Shown here piece after piece: positions 20,184 to 28,578 of a DNA stretch of 35,843 bases. Numbering within the stretch: position 1 is the stretch's first letter; the number at the start of each line of letters is the position of its first letter. A program made the translations under genes and the position numbers. Under the pieces are notes generated by a model. It worked only from the letters and a program-made list of their open reading frames with translations, did no database searches and was not told the DNA's origin. The DNA is from Candidatus Segetimicrobium genomatis (lineage in GTDB: Bacteria; Sysuimicrobiota; Sysuimicrobiia; Sysuimicrobiales; Kaftiobacteriaceae), in NCBI GenBank assembly GCA_005888595.1, contig VBAL01000091.1, forward strand, positions 1 to 35,843. The letters are read 5' to 3'.

Positions 20184-21029
20184 ATGGTTGAGATCGACGC
20201 CCAGACAACCCTGGTCGGAATCATCGGCGATCCCGTGGCGCACTCGTTATCGCCGCGGATGCATAACGCTGCTTTCAACGCGCTGCAGATGAACTGGCGG
20301 TACGCTGCGTTTCGCGTGCCTGCGGCCGGGTTGAGCCAGGCGCTGCGTGGGATCGTGGGCCTGGGGATGGCCGGAGTCAACGTGACCATCCCCCACAAGG
20401 AATCCGCGGCAGGCGTGCTCGATGAACTGGATGACCTGGCGCGGCAGATTGGTGCCGTCAAGGGGATGCTCGATGCGTTGACGTCCGATGGAGGAATGCC
20501 GGCAGCGGGTCGTCGCTGCGTTGTGGTTGGGGCCGGTGGCGGCGGACGGGCCGCGGCGTTTGCGCTTGCGGCCGCGGGCGCCTCGCGGGTCACCGTGCTC
20601 AACCGTACCGAACGCAAGGCGCAGAGTCTCGCCGACGCGGTGCGCCGTGCCGCTCCAGGTTGCCGGGTCGAGCCGGCTCCACTCCTGGCGGAGGCGGTGG
20701 AGCGTGCTGTCGCAGATGCCGAGATCGTCGTTCATGCCACCGCGGCGACGATGTCCGCGGCGATGGGCGGCGGCGGCGGACGGGCCGACTGGCTGCAGGT
20801 CCTGGCCCGCCGCCTGCATCGGGGTATGGCCGTGCTCGACATGGTGTACACTCCGGCGTGGACGGAGTTGCTCGGCGCGGCGAAGGCGGCCGGGGCGACC
20901 GCAGTGAGCGGTCTCTCCATGCTCGTCTTCCAAGGAGCCCGCAGCTTCCAGCTGTGGACGGGACGCCAGGCGCCGCTGGATGTGATGCGGCGGGCCGTCG
21001 GACTAAACGAACTGCCGTTGAAGCGTTGA
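20184..21029 (+). CDS. aroE: Shikimate dehydrogenase-like, apparent deletion of catalytic NTD segment
   Basis: LVGIIGDPVAHSLSPRMHNAAFNALQMNWRYAAFRV, GVNVTIPHKE, VVVGAGGGGRAAAFAL, VSGLSMLVFQGARSFQLWTG; the expected AVNT..DG..xGYNTD segment is absent after ARQIGAV. Confidence 0.88.
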   Translation: MVEIDAQTTLVGIIGDPVAHSLSPRMHNAAFNALQMNWRYAAFRVPAAGLSQALRGIVGLGMAGVNVTIPHKESAAGVLDELDDLARQIGAVKGMLDALTSDGGMPAAGRRCVVVGAGGGGRAAAFALAAAGASRVTVLNRTERKAQSLADAVRRAAPGCRVEPAPLLAEAVERAVADAEIVVHATAATMSAAMGGGGGRADWLQVLARRLHRGMAVLDMVYTPAWTELLGAAKAAGATAVSGLSMLVFQGARSFQLWTGRQAPLDVMRRAVGLNELPLKR

Positions 21030-21164
21030 AACGTTGGGACGTTGAAACGAAGTATGGTTGAAACGTTGAAGCGTTGGAGCGTTGAACCGAACATGCCGAA
21101 TCGTCGTGATCCTAGGTTTCCATGGCTTTCACGTTTCAACGTTTCAACGTTTCAACGTTCCAAC
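21016..21164. repeat. Octamer inverted array G (CGTTGAAA / CGTTTCAA)
   Basis: Left sub-arrays 21016-21049 (cgttgaag cgttgaaa cgttggga cgttgaaa cg) and 21057-21089 (gttgaaa cgttgaag cgttggag cgttgaac cg); right 21132-21164 (cgtttcaa x3, cgttccaa, c). Confidence 0.93.
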
Positions 21165-21187
21165 ATCTGGGTGGAGCGATCGGCGTT

Positions 21188-22309
21188 ATGCTGCGCTTTC
21201 TAACGGCCGGGGAATCTCACGGGAAGGCGTTGACCGCTGTCGTGGAGGGACTGCCGGCCGGGCTTGGGGTGAGCGAGGACGCCGTCAACGCGCAGATGAT
21301 CCGCCGCCAGCTTGGCTACGGCCGGAGCGTGCGGATGAAGCTGGAAGCAGACCACGTAGAGCTCGTGTCAGGCGTCATGGGCGGGCAGACCATCGGGGGA
21401 CCCGTCGCGCTGCGCATTGAGAACCGCGATGCCAGAGCTGATGAGCCGCCCCTCACTCGACCGCGGCCCGGGCATGCCGATCTCGTCGGCACCATGAAGT
21501 TTGGTTTTGACGATGCCCGGCGCGCCCTGGAACGCGCCAGCGCCCGGGAGACCGCGGCCCGGGTGGCGGTCGGCGCCCTCTGCCGGACCCTGTTGAACGA
21601 GTTCGGCATACAGGTGTGTAGCCACGTCGTGGAGATCGGCGGCGTCGCGATCCGCACACGGCCGGAGCGCTGGGAGGACATTCCATCGCTCGCGGAGGCC
21701 TCCGAGCTCCGATGTGTCGATGCCGGCGCGGAAGGGGAGATGCGGGCGGCGATCGATGATGCGCGCCAACGTGGCGACACCCTGGGCGGCGTGTTCGAGG
21801 TCATCGCCCTGGGCGTCCCGCCGGGGTTGGGGAGCTATGTGCACTGGGACCGGAAGCTGGACGGGCGCCTGGCCCAGGCGGTGATGTCCATCCACGCCGT
21901 CAAGGGGGTCGAAGTCGGCCCAGGATTCGAGATGGCACGCACGCCGGGCTCGCGCGCCCATGACGAGATCTTCTGGACCCGCGGGCGCGGCTTTTTCCGA
22001 GAGACCAACCGCGCCGGGGGAACCGAGGGCGGGGTCACCACCGGGGCGCCGGTGGTAGTGCGGGGAGCGATGAAGCCGCTGTCTACGCTGATGTCTCCGC
22101 TGCGATCTGTCGACATTAAGACCAAGGAAGCGATCACCGGCGCGGTCGTCCGCAGCGACGTCTGTGCGGTACCGGCCGCCGGCGTCGTGGCAGAGTCCAT
22201 GGTGTGTTTCGTGCTGGCCGACGCCTTGTTGGAGAAGTTTGGGAGTGACAGTCTTTCCGATATCAAGATGGCATACGAGGCGTATCTACGGCGGATCAAG
22301 GAGATGTGA
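21188..22309 (+). CDS. aroC: Chorismate synthase
   Basis: MLRFLTAGESHGKALTAVVEGLPAGLGV; GGVTTGAPVVVRGAMKPLSTL. The ORF-track start at 21122 reads through repeat G; natural ATG 21188. Confidence 0.95.
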   Translation: MLRFLTAGESHGKALTAVVEGLPAGLGVSEDAVNAQMIRRQLGYGRSVRMKLEADHVELVSGVMGGQTIGGPVALRIENRDARADEPPLTRPRPGHADLVGTMKFGFDDARRALERASARETAARVAVGALCRTLLNEFGIQVCSHVVEIGGVAIRTRPERWEDIPSLAEASELRCVDAGAEGEMRAAIDDARQRGDTLGGVFEVIALGVPPGLGSYVHWDRKLDGRLAQAVMSIHAVKGVEVGPGFEMARTPGSRAHDEIFWTRGRGFFRETNRAGGTEGGVTTGAPVVVRGAMKPLSTLMSPLRSVDIKTKEAITGAVVRSDVCAVPAAGVVAESMVCFVLADALLEKFGSDSLSDIKMAYEAYLRRIKEM

Positions 22310-22314
22310 CCTGA

Positions 22315-22418
22315 CGTTGAAACGTTGGAACGTTGAACCGTTGAAACGTCAATGGCGACGGATGGCCGCTCGACACACGAGTCTTCGTTTCAACGCTCCA
22401 ACGCTCCAACGCTTCAAC
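22315..22418. repeat. Octamer inverted array H (CGTTGAAA / CGCTCCAA)
   Basis: Left 22315-22348 cgttgaaa cgttggaa cgttgaac cgttgaaa cg; right 22386-22418 cgtttcaa cgctccaa cgctccaa cgcttcaa c; 4+4 units, 29/33 complementary by eye. Confidence 0.93.
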
Positions 22419-22444
22419 AACCGTGCCGGGAGAGCTGGCCGAGT

Positions 22445-24052
22445 ATGCGCAACGTCGTCCTGATTGGTTTCATGGGTACCGGGAAGAGCGAAGTCGGTCA
22501 ATTGTTGGCGCGCCGGCTGGGATGGACGTTCATCGACACCGACCGCCGCATCGAAACCCGCCAGCGGGCCACCGTGGCCCAGATTTTTGCACGCCACGGC
22601 GAGGAGTATTTCCGCAGGGCGGAAGCGGGCGTGGTGGCGGAGGTGGCGTCGCGACGCGACGCAGTGGTCGCCACCGGCGGCGGCGTGGTGCTGCGGCCGG
22701 AGAACATGATGCACCTCCGCCGTCAAGGGTTGATCGTGTCCCTGACCGCGCCGGTGGACATCCTGGTCCAGCGGCTGGGCGAGGCAAAAACCCGTCCCCT
22801 GCTCCGTGGCAACGTCCGTGAGAGCGTCGTCCGGCTTCTCGATCAGCGCCGGCCTCTCTACCGCGATGCCGACCTGCTTGTGGATGTGTCCGACGCGACG
22901 CCGGAGCGTGTCGTCGAGGCGATCATGGCCCTTCTGCGCACGCGTGAGCGGACCACGATCTCCGTGCGACTGGCTGACCGGACGTACCCGATTCACGTCG
23001 GCGAAGGGATCCTGCCGCTGCTGCCTGCCGATCTCCGTGAAATAGAGGCGGGTACGAAGGTCGCGGTGGTTTCGCACCACGCCCTGTTGCGGGGCCCCGG
23101 GGCAAAGCTGCTGGCCGCGCTCCGGGCCGGGGGGTACGAGGGGTTCCCGATCGCAGTGCCGGCCGGCGAGGCCAGCAAAAGTCTGACCGCCGCCGCGCAC
23201 CTGTATACGCGGCTGGCACGGTTCCGCCTCGACCGCTATAGCCCGCTGATCGCCCTGGGGGGTGGGGTCATCGGAGACCTTGCCGGATTTGTCGCGGCCA
23301 CGTACATGCGCGGGATTCAGTTGATCCATGTGCCCACAACGCTGTTGGCGATGGTGGACAGCAGCATTGGCGGCAAGACCGGTGTGAACCACGCCCGGGT
23401 GAAGAACCTGGTCGGCGCATTTTACCAACCCGCGCTCACCGTGGCTGACGTGCGCATGCTCGCCACGCTGCCCGAGCGCGAACTGCGCAGCGGTCTAGCG
23501 GAGGTGATCAAGACTGCCGTAATTGGGGACGCGGTGTTGTTCGAGTTCCTGGAACAGCACCTGCCCGCCGTGCTCCGGCGCGAGACGGCGGCGCTGGTCG
23601 AAGTCATCTCCCGCTGCGCCGGGTTCAAGGCCCGGGTGGTGGAGGTCGACGAGCGCGAGCGATCGGAGCGCCGCATCCTCAATTATGGGCACACCATCGG
23701 CCACGCCGTGGAGGCCGCCGCGGGATTCCGGCGCCTGACCCATGGAGAGGCCATCGCCATCGGGATGGCGCTAGAAGCCCGTGTGGCGCAGCGCCTGGGG
23801 GTCGCCGATGCTAAGATGGTAGACCGTCAGAACACGCTCCTGACTCGAGCGGGACTGCCGACCAAACTGGGCGCCGTGAACCGCCGAGCGGTGTGGCGGG
23901 CGATGGCCCTGGACAAGAAGATCCGCGACGGGGTGCTGCGCTGCCCGCTGCCGGTAGGCATCGGTGAAGTTGTGCGCGAACAGGAAGTGCCGGATACGCT
24001 GCTGCGGGAGGTGCTGGCCGGTGGCCAGAATTCTCGTCGTCTACGGGCCTAA
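22445..24052 (+). CDS. aroKB: Bifunctional shikimate kinase / 3-dehydroquinate synthase fusion
   Basis: N-term MRNVVLIGFMGTGKSEVGQLLARRLGWTFIDTDRRIE (AroK); C-term ALGGGVIGDLAGFVAATYMRGIQLIHVPTTLLAMVDSSIGGKTGVNH (AroB). Confidence 0.95.
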   Translation: MRNVVLIGFMGTGKSEVGQLLARRLGWTFIDTDRRIETRQRATVAQIFARHGEEYFRRAEAGVVAEVASRRDAVVATGGGVVLRPENMMHLRRQGLIVSLTAPVDILVQRLGEAKTRPLLRGNVRESVVRLLDQRRPLYRDADLLVDVSDATPERVVEAIMALLRTRERTTISVRLADRTYPIHVGEGILPLLPADLREIEAGTKVAVVSHHALLRGPGAKLLAALRAGGYEGFPIAVPAGEASKSLTAAAHLYTRLARFRLDRYSPLIALGGGVIGDLAGFVAATYMRGIQLIHVPTTLLAMVDSSIGGKTGVNHARVKNLVGAFYQPALTVADVRMLATLPERELRSGLAEVIKTAVIGDAVLFEFLEQHLPAVLRRETAALVEVISRCAGFKARVVEVDERERSERRILNYGHTIGHAVEAAAGFRRLTHGEAIAIGMALEARVAQRLGVADAKMVDRQNTLLTRAGLPTKLGAVNRRAVWRAMALDKKIRDGVLRCPLPVGIGEVVREQEVPDTLLREVLAGGQNSRRLRA

Positions 24053-24488
24053 CCTCAACCTGCTGGGGGAGCGCGAACCCCACATCTATGGCCGTGAGTC
24101 GATGCAGCAGATCAACGCGAAACTGGCCGAGTTCGCCCGGCGCGAGGACGCCGGCGTGGAGTTCTTCCAGTCCAACAGCGAAGGCGCCATCATTGACCGC
24201 CTGCACGCGGCGCGCCAGACCAGTGACGCAGTGGTGATCAACGCGGGCGCCCTGTCCCATTACAGTTATGCGCTGCGCGATGCGATCGCTGCGATTCAGA
24301 TTCCTGTGATCGAAGTGCACATGACGAATGTCGTGGCCCGGGGTGAGTTCCGGACGTCGCTGGTGCTCGCGCCGGCGTGCCGGGGCGTGATCTACGGCTT
24401 TGGGGCAAACAGCTTCCTGCTCGGCCTTCGCGCCGCGATCGACCTGGTGAGTGACGGGGCCCGAACCCCGAAGCCCGAGGCCCGGTAG
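24021..24488 (+). CDS. aroQ: Type II 3-dehydroquinate dehydratase (GTG start)
   Basis: RILVVYGPNLNLLGEREPHIYG; FFQSNSEGAIIDRLHAA; INAGALSHYSYALRDAI. C-terminal tail GARTPKPEAR is encoded by a 7-nt periodic tract. Confidence 0.93.
   Translation: MARILVVYGPNLNLLGEREPHIYGRESMQQINAKLAEFARREDAGVEFFQSNSEGAIIDRLHAARQTSDAVVINAGALSHYSYALRDAIAAIQIPVIEVHMTNVVARGEFRTSLVLAPACRGVIYGFGANSFLLGLRAAIDLVSDGARTPKPEAR
24459..24486. repeat. One-armed heptamer tract P (GCCCGAA) in the 3' end of aroQ
   Basis: gcccgaa ccccgaa gcccgag gcccggt, 4 consecutive 7-nt units; no complementary arm nearby. Confidence 0.6.
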
Positions 24489-24490
24489 TC

Positions 24491-24859
24491 ATGCATATCC
24501 GAGGGATCCGCGGGGCGACGACGGTCGAGGAGAACTCCGAGCCCGCTGTACTGGAAGCCACGCGTGAGCTCCTCGGGCGACTGGCGCAGGACAACAACGT
24601 CGAGCCCGACGAGATTGCCGCGATCATGTTCACCTGCACCCCCGACCTCACCGCCGCGTTTCCCGCTGAGGCGGCGCGCCAGCTGCAGTGGACACACGTC
24701 CCGCTGATGTCCGCCACGGAGATCGGTGTGCCCGACAGCGTGCCGATGTGCATCCGCGTGCTGATCCTGTGGAACACGGCGCGGTCACAGGAGGAGATCG
24801 TACACGTGTACCTGCGGCGTGCCACTGCGTTGCGGCCGGACCTCCGCGCGCGCCGCTAG
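24491..24859 (+). CDS. aroH: Chorismate mutase, AroH type
   Basis: MHIRGIRGATTVEENSEPAVLEATRELLGRL...MFTCTPDLTAAFPAEAAR...VLILWNT. Confidence 0.93.
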   Translation: MHIRGIRGATTVEENSEPAVLEATRELLGRLAQDNNVEPDEIAAIMFTCTPDLTAAFPAEAARQLQWTHVPLMSATEIGVPDSVPMCIRVLILWNTARSQEEIVHVYLRRATALRPDLRARR

Positions 24860-24867
24860 GCGATTCG

Positions 24868-26142
24868 ATGGACATCACGATCTCGCCCGTCCGCAACATT
24901 CAGGGCCGCCTCCACGTCCCGGGTGATAAGTCGATCTCGCACCGTGCGGCGCTGATCGGTGCGCTCGCCCGCGGCGATACTCTCATCGATAACTTCTTGC
25001 GCGCCGAAGACTGCCTGAGCACGCTGAGCTGCCTGCGGGCGCTGGGCGTGGCGATTGAGGACGACGGCAGCCGCGTCATCGTCCACGGGGTGGGACCACA
25101 TTGGCGCGCCCCGGCCTCCCCGCTGGACGCGGGGAACTCGGGGACTACGATGCGGCTGCTGGCGGGGATCCTGGCCGGGCAGCCCTTTGAGGCCGAACTG
25201 ACCGGCGACGCATCGCTGCGGAACCGGCCGATGGATCGCATCGTGGAACCACTGTCGCAGATGGGCGCGCGGATTGCCGCCCTGGGCGACGGGCGCTTCC
25301 CGCCGCTGCGGATCACGGGCGGGCCGTTGCGAGGGATTTCGTATACGTTGCCGGTGGCCAGCGCGCAGGTGAAATCCGCCGTGCTGCTGGCCGGACTGTT
25401 TGCCCGTGGAGAGACGACCGTGGTCGAGCCCACCCTCACGCGGGATCACACGGAGCGCATGCTGGCCTGGTTCGGTGCCCAGGTCCACCGGCAGCCGGGG
25501 AGAGTTTCGGTCACGCCCGGCGGGTTGCGCGGCCGCGAGCTCGCCGTGCCGGGCGACATCTCGTCCGCCGCGTTTGTCCTCACCGCCGTCGCCGCACGGC
25601 CGGGTTCGGAGGTCATCGTGGAAGGCGTCGGCCTGAATCCAACCCGGACCGGAGTGCTGGACGTCCTGCGCGCCATGGGCGCCGATGTTGCGGTTCTCAA
25701 CCCCACCGTCCGTTGTGGGGAACCGGTCGCTGATGTGGTGGTCCGCGGTCGGTCGTTGCGTGGAGTGCGGATCGCCGGCGAGATGATTCCGCGTGTGATC
25801 GATGAGCTGCCGGTGCTGTGCATGGCCGCGGCGCTGGCTGGCGGCGACACGGTGATCGCCGACGCCAGTGAGTTGCGCGTCAAGGAATCAGACCGCATCG
25901 GTGTGATGGCTCGAGGGCTGCGGGCCCTCGGCGTCCAGGTGGTTGAACGGCCGGACGGGATGATCATCACCGGGGGACGGCTGCGCGGTGGCCGCGTGGC
26001 CAGCACCGGTGACCATCGTATCGCGATGGCATTCGCCGTGGCCGGACTGCTGGCTGACGGACCGGTGACGGTGGAAGGGGCAGAGTCTTTAGCGATCTCG
26101 TTTCCGGAGTTCGAGAGGGTTCTTCAGGAGGTTGGGCATTAG
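24868..26142 (+). CDS. aroA: 3-phosphoshikimate 1-carboxyvinyltransferase (EPSP synthase)
   Basis: GRLHVPGDKSISHRAALIGALARG; LDAGNSGTTMRLLAGILAGQPF; RVKESDRIGVMARGL. ORF-track start 24688 is too early. Confidence 0.95.
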   Translation: MDITISPVRNIQGRLHVPGDKSISHRAALIGALARGDTLIDNFLRAEDCLSTLSCLRALGVAIEDDGSRVIVHGVGPHWRAPASPLDAGNSGTTMRLLAGILAGQPFEAELTGDASLRNRPMDRIVEPLSQMGARIAALGDGRFPPLRITGGPLRGISYTLPVASAQVKSAVLLAGLFARGETTVVEPTLTRDHTERMLAWFGAQVHRQPGRVSVTPGGLRGRELAVPGDISSAAFVLTAVAARPGSEVIVEGVGLNPTRTGVLDVLRAMGADVAVLNPTVRCGEPVADVVVRGRSLRGVRIAGEMIPRVIDELPVLCMAAALAGGDTVIADASELRVKESDRIGVMARGLRALGVQVVERPDGMIITGGRLRGGRVASTGDHRIAMAFAVAGLLADGPVTVEGAESLAISFPEFERVLQEVGH

Positions 26143-26150
26143 GCGAAAGG

Positions 26151-26240
26151 CGTGATTTGTGATTCGGAACGACAATGTTTCGCGCCAACTCGTGAGCTTC
26201 ATTTGTGCGCAGTTGCGAGTCACGAATCACGAATCACGCG
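26151..26240. repeat. Heptamer inverted array I (CGTGATT / CACGAAT)
   Basis: Left 26151-26167 cgtgatttgtgattcgg; right 26217-26240 gagtcacgaatcacgaatcacgcg; gcgtgatttgtgattcg vs revcomp gcgtgattcgtgattcg. Confidence 0.85.
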
Positions 26241-26255
26241 CGTGGGAATGTGAGG

Positions 26256-27209
26256 GTGACATCTCCTGTGGTCGTGGCTGAAGTTGCCGGTCGCATCCGC
26301 GCCAGTATCGAGCAGGTCATCGTCGGCAAGAGCCAGGTGATCGATCTGGCCCTGGTGACGCTGCTCTGCGAAGGGCACCTGCTCATCGAAGACGTACCCG
26401 GCATCGGGAAGACGATGCTGGCGAAAGCCCTGGCCAGATCGCTGGGGTGTACGTTTCGCCGGCTGCAGTGCACCCCAGATCTGCTGCCGACCGACATTAC
26501 CGGTCTCCACTACTTCAATCAGAAAACTCAGGAATTCGAGTTCCGGCCGGGTCCGGTCTTCACCAGCGTGTTGCTGGCCGATGAAATCAACCGCGCCACC
26601 CCCCGCACTCAGGCTGCACTGCTGGAGTGCATGGAAGAACGTCAGGTCACGCTGGAGACCGGGACGGTGCCGCTGGGGCGGCCGTTCATGGTGATCGCCA
26701 CTCAGAACCCGATTGAGCTGCAGGGTACCTTCCCGCTGCCCGAAGCGCAACTGGACCGGTTCTTGATGCAGCTCCCGGTGGGGTATCCGTCCGCGGAGGA
26801 AGAGGCGGAGATTCTGCGTCGTTTCCGGGCGTCCAATCCTCTGGAGGATCTGCAGCCGGTGACGTCGGCCGATGAGCTGGTGGCCATGGAGCGAATGGTG
26901 CGGGACGTGCACATTAGTTCGGCCGTGGAAGAGTACATCGTCGCCATCGTGCGGGCCACCCGGTCCCATCCTGAGATCGAGCTCGGGTCCAGTCCTCGCG
27001 GCAGTCTGGGCCTGCACCGGACCGCTCAGGCTCTGGCTGCCATCCATGGCCGGTCGTTTGTCCTTCCCGATGACATCAAAACCCTTGTTCCGTATGTCTT
27101 ACCCCACCGGCTGATCACCACATCACAGGCCCGGTTGCGTGAGCGCGGCGCGCGCGAAATTGCACGCGAAATCTTAAAGTCGGTTCCTGCTCCGGTGGAA
27201 GCCGAGTAG
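26256..27209 (+). CDS. MoxR-family AAA+ ATPase
   Basis: LLIEDVPGIGKTMLAKALARSLGCTFRRLQCTPDLLPTDITG; LLADEINRATPRTQAALLECMEERQVT. ORF-track start 26205 is inside array I. Confidence 0.93.
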   Translation: MTSPVVVAEVAGRIRASIEQVIVGKSQVIDLALVTLLCEGHLLIEDVPGIGKTMLAKALARSLGCTFRRLQCTPDLLPTDITGLHYFNQKTQEFEFRPGPVFTSVLLADEINRATPRTQAALLECMEERQVTLETGTVPLGRPFMVIATQNPIELQGTFPLPEAQLDRFLMQLPVGYPSAEEEAEILRRFRASNPLEDLQPVTSADELVAMERMVRDVHISSAVEEYIVAIVRATRSHPEIELGSSPRGSLGLHRTAQALAAIHGRSFVLPDDIKTLVPYVLPHRLITTSQARLRERGAREIAREILKSVPAPVEAE

Positions 27210-27215
27210 GTTCGT

Positions 27216-28529
27216 ATGTTCACGCAGGGCTGGCTCCTCCTGGCGTGGTTTCTCCTCGCCGTCGGCGTGGCCACCCGGCACGCGTTTGCCTTTCTGCTGG
27301 GGCTGGTGGTTCTGGGCAGCGCGGCGGCATCATACTTGTGGGACCGGTATTGCCTGGCACGCGTGGAATACCGGCGCGCGTTTACGCCCCGTCGAGCGTT
27401 CTACGGCGAAACGGTGACCTTCACCATGGAGGTCACAAACCGAAAACCACCGCCCCGTCGAGCGTTCTACGGCGAAACGGTGACCTTCACCATGGAGGTC
27501 ACAAACCGAAAACCACTGCCGCTGGCCTGGCTGGAGGTCGTCGATGAACTTCCGCAGCAGCTGGTGCCGCTGTACGGCCGGGTGATTCCCAGCGTACGCC
27601 AGCGCCGCCATCATCTGGTGAATCTCTTTAGCGTGCGCTGGTACGAGCGGGTGCGCCGGCACACGACGCTGCGCTGCGACGCTCGTGGCTATTTTCCACT
27701 CGGCCCGGCGAGGCTGCGATCGGGCGATATCTTCGGCTTCACCGTGCGCGGCATCGACAGCGAGCAGGTGGATCACCTGCTCGTCTACCCGAGGGTCGTT
27801 CCCCTGGCCGCGCTGGGGCTCCCCGCCCTCTACCCGCTGGGCGATGTCCGGCGCCGGCATCTGCTCGAGGACCCCACCCGGATTGCCGGCACCCGCGAGT
27901 ATTCTCCGGGCGATCCCCTGCGCGCGATTCATTGGAAGGCAACCGCGCGGGTGCAGGCGCTGCGGTCTAAGCAGTACGAGGCATCGGCCAGCCATCGCCT
28001 CGTGATTTTCGTCAATCTCGACACGCTGGGCAGGTATGCGGAGTACCGAGGCTTTGTGCGGCCGCTGTTGGAGTTGAACATCATGACCACAGCCTCGATC
28101 GCGAACTGGGCTGTGGAGTCCGGGCATCACCTCGGGCTCTTCGCCAACGGCTACCTCCCGCAGGGGCTGCGATGGGTGCGCATTCTGCCGGCTGCCGGGA
28201 CCAGCCAGCTGGCATCGGTGCTCGAAGCACTGGCCAAGATCTTTCCCACCCCCGTCATGCCGATTGGAGACCTGATGCAGCTGGAGGCCTCCGCCCTGCC
28301 GTGGGGCACCACCGCGGTTGTGGTGACTGCTGTGACGGATGATCCGCTTCGGGTCGGACTGGCGCGGCTGGCGGACGCCGGACACGCCACCGTGGTGATT
28401 CTCATCGGCGACGAGGTGGCCCCGCCGGACATGGCGGTGGCAACGTATCGCGTGCCTGAGGCGCGCGGCTGGCAGGCGCTCGATGGCATTGTGCCCCAGA
28501 CGATTCGCGCAGTTGAGGGTGAGCGCTGA
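27216..28529 (+). CDS. DUF58 domain-containing protein with 22-aa internal tandem duplication
   Basis: RYSPRRAFYGETVTFTMEVTNRK-type DUF58 N-part, DPTRIAGTREYSPGDPLRAIHWKATARVQALRSKQYE (DUF58 core). Confidence 0.9.
   Translation: MFTQGWLLLAWFLLAVGVATRHAFAFLLGLVVLGSAAASYLWDRYCLARVEYRRAFTPRRAFYGETVTFTMEVTNRKPPPRRAFYGETVTFTMEVTNRKPLPLAWLEVVDELPQQLVPLYGRVIPSVRQRRHHLVNLFSVRWYERVRRHTTLRCDARGYFPLGPARLRSGDIFGFTVRGIDSEQVDHLLVYPRVVPLAALGLPALYPLGDVRRRHLLEDPTRIAGTREYSPGDPLRAIHWKATARVQALRSKQYEASASHRLVIFVNLDTLGRYAEYRGFVRPLLELNIMTTASIANWAVESGHHLGLFANGYLPQGLRWVRILPAAGTSQLASVLEALAKIFPTPVMPIGDLMQLEASALPWGTTAVVVTAVTDDPLRVGLARLADAGHATVVILIGDEVAPPDMAVATYRVPEARGWQALDGIVPQTIRAVEGER
27385..27516. repeat. Perfect 66-bp tandem duplication in the DUF58 gene
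   Basis: 27385-27450 and 27451-27516 identical (cgccccgtcgagcgttctacggcgaaacggtgaccttcaccatggaggtcacaaaccgaaaaccac). Confidence 0.97.
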
Positions 28530-28578
28530 GCATGCGTCGGCCCGCGCGAATCGTCCGGGGTGTGCCAGAGATGGTGCG

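Noticed and set aside
21122-21187. N-terminal extension MAFTFQRFNVSTFQHLGGAIGV of aroC
   Set aside because: It is read-through of the CGTTTCAA array; canonical chorismate synthase begins MLRFLTAGESHG at 21188.
19404-22418. MITE/REP/transposon copies as an explanation for the arrays
   Set aside because: Sequence differs completely among most loci; no shared terminal repeats, target-site duplications or transposase in the window. Only architecture is shared.
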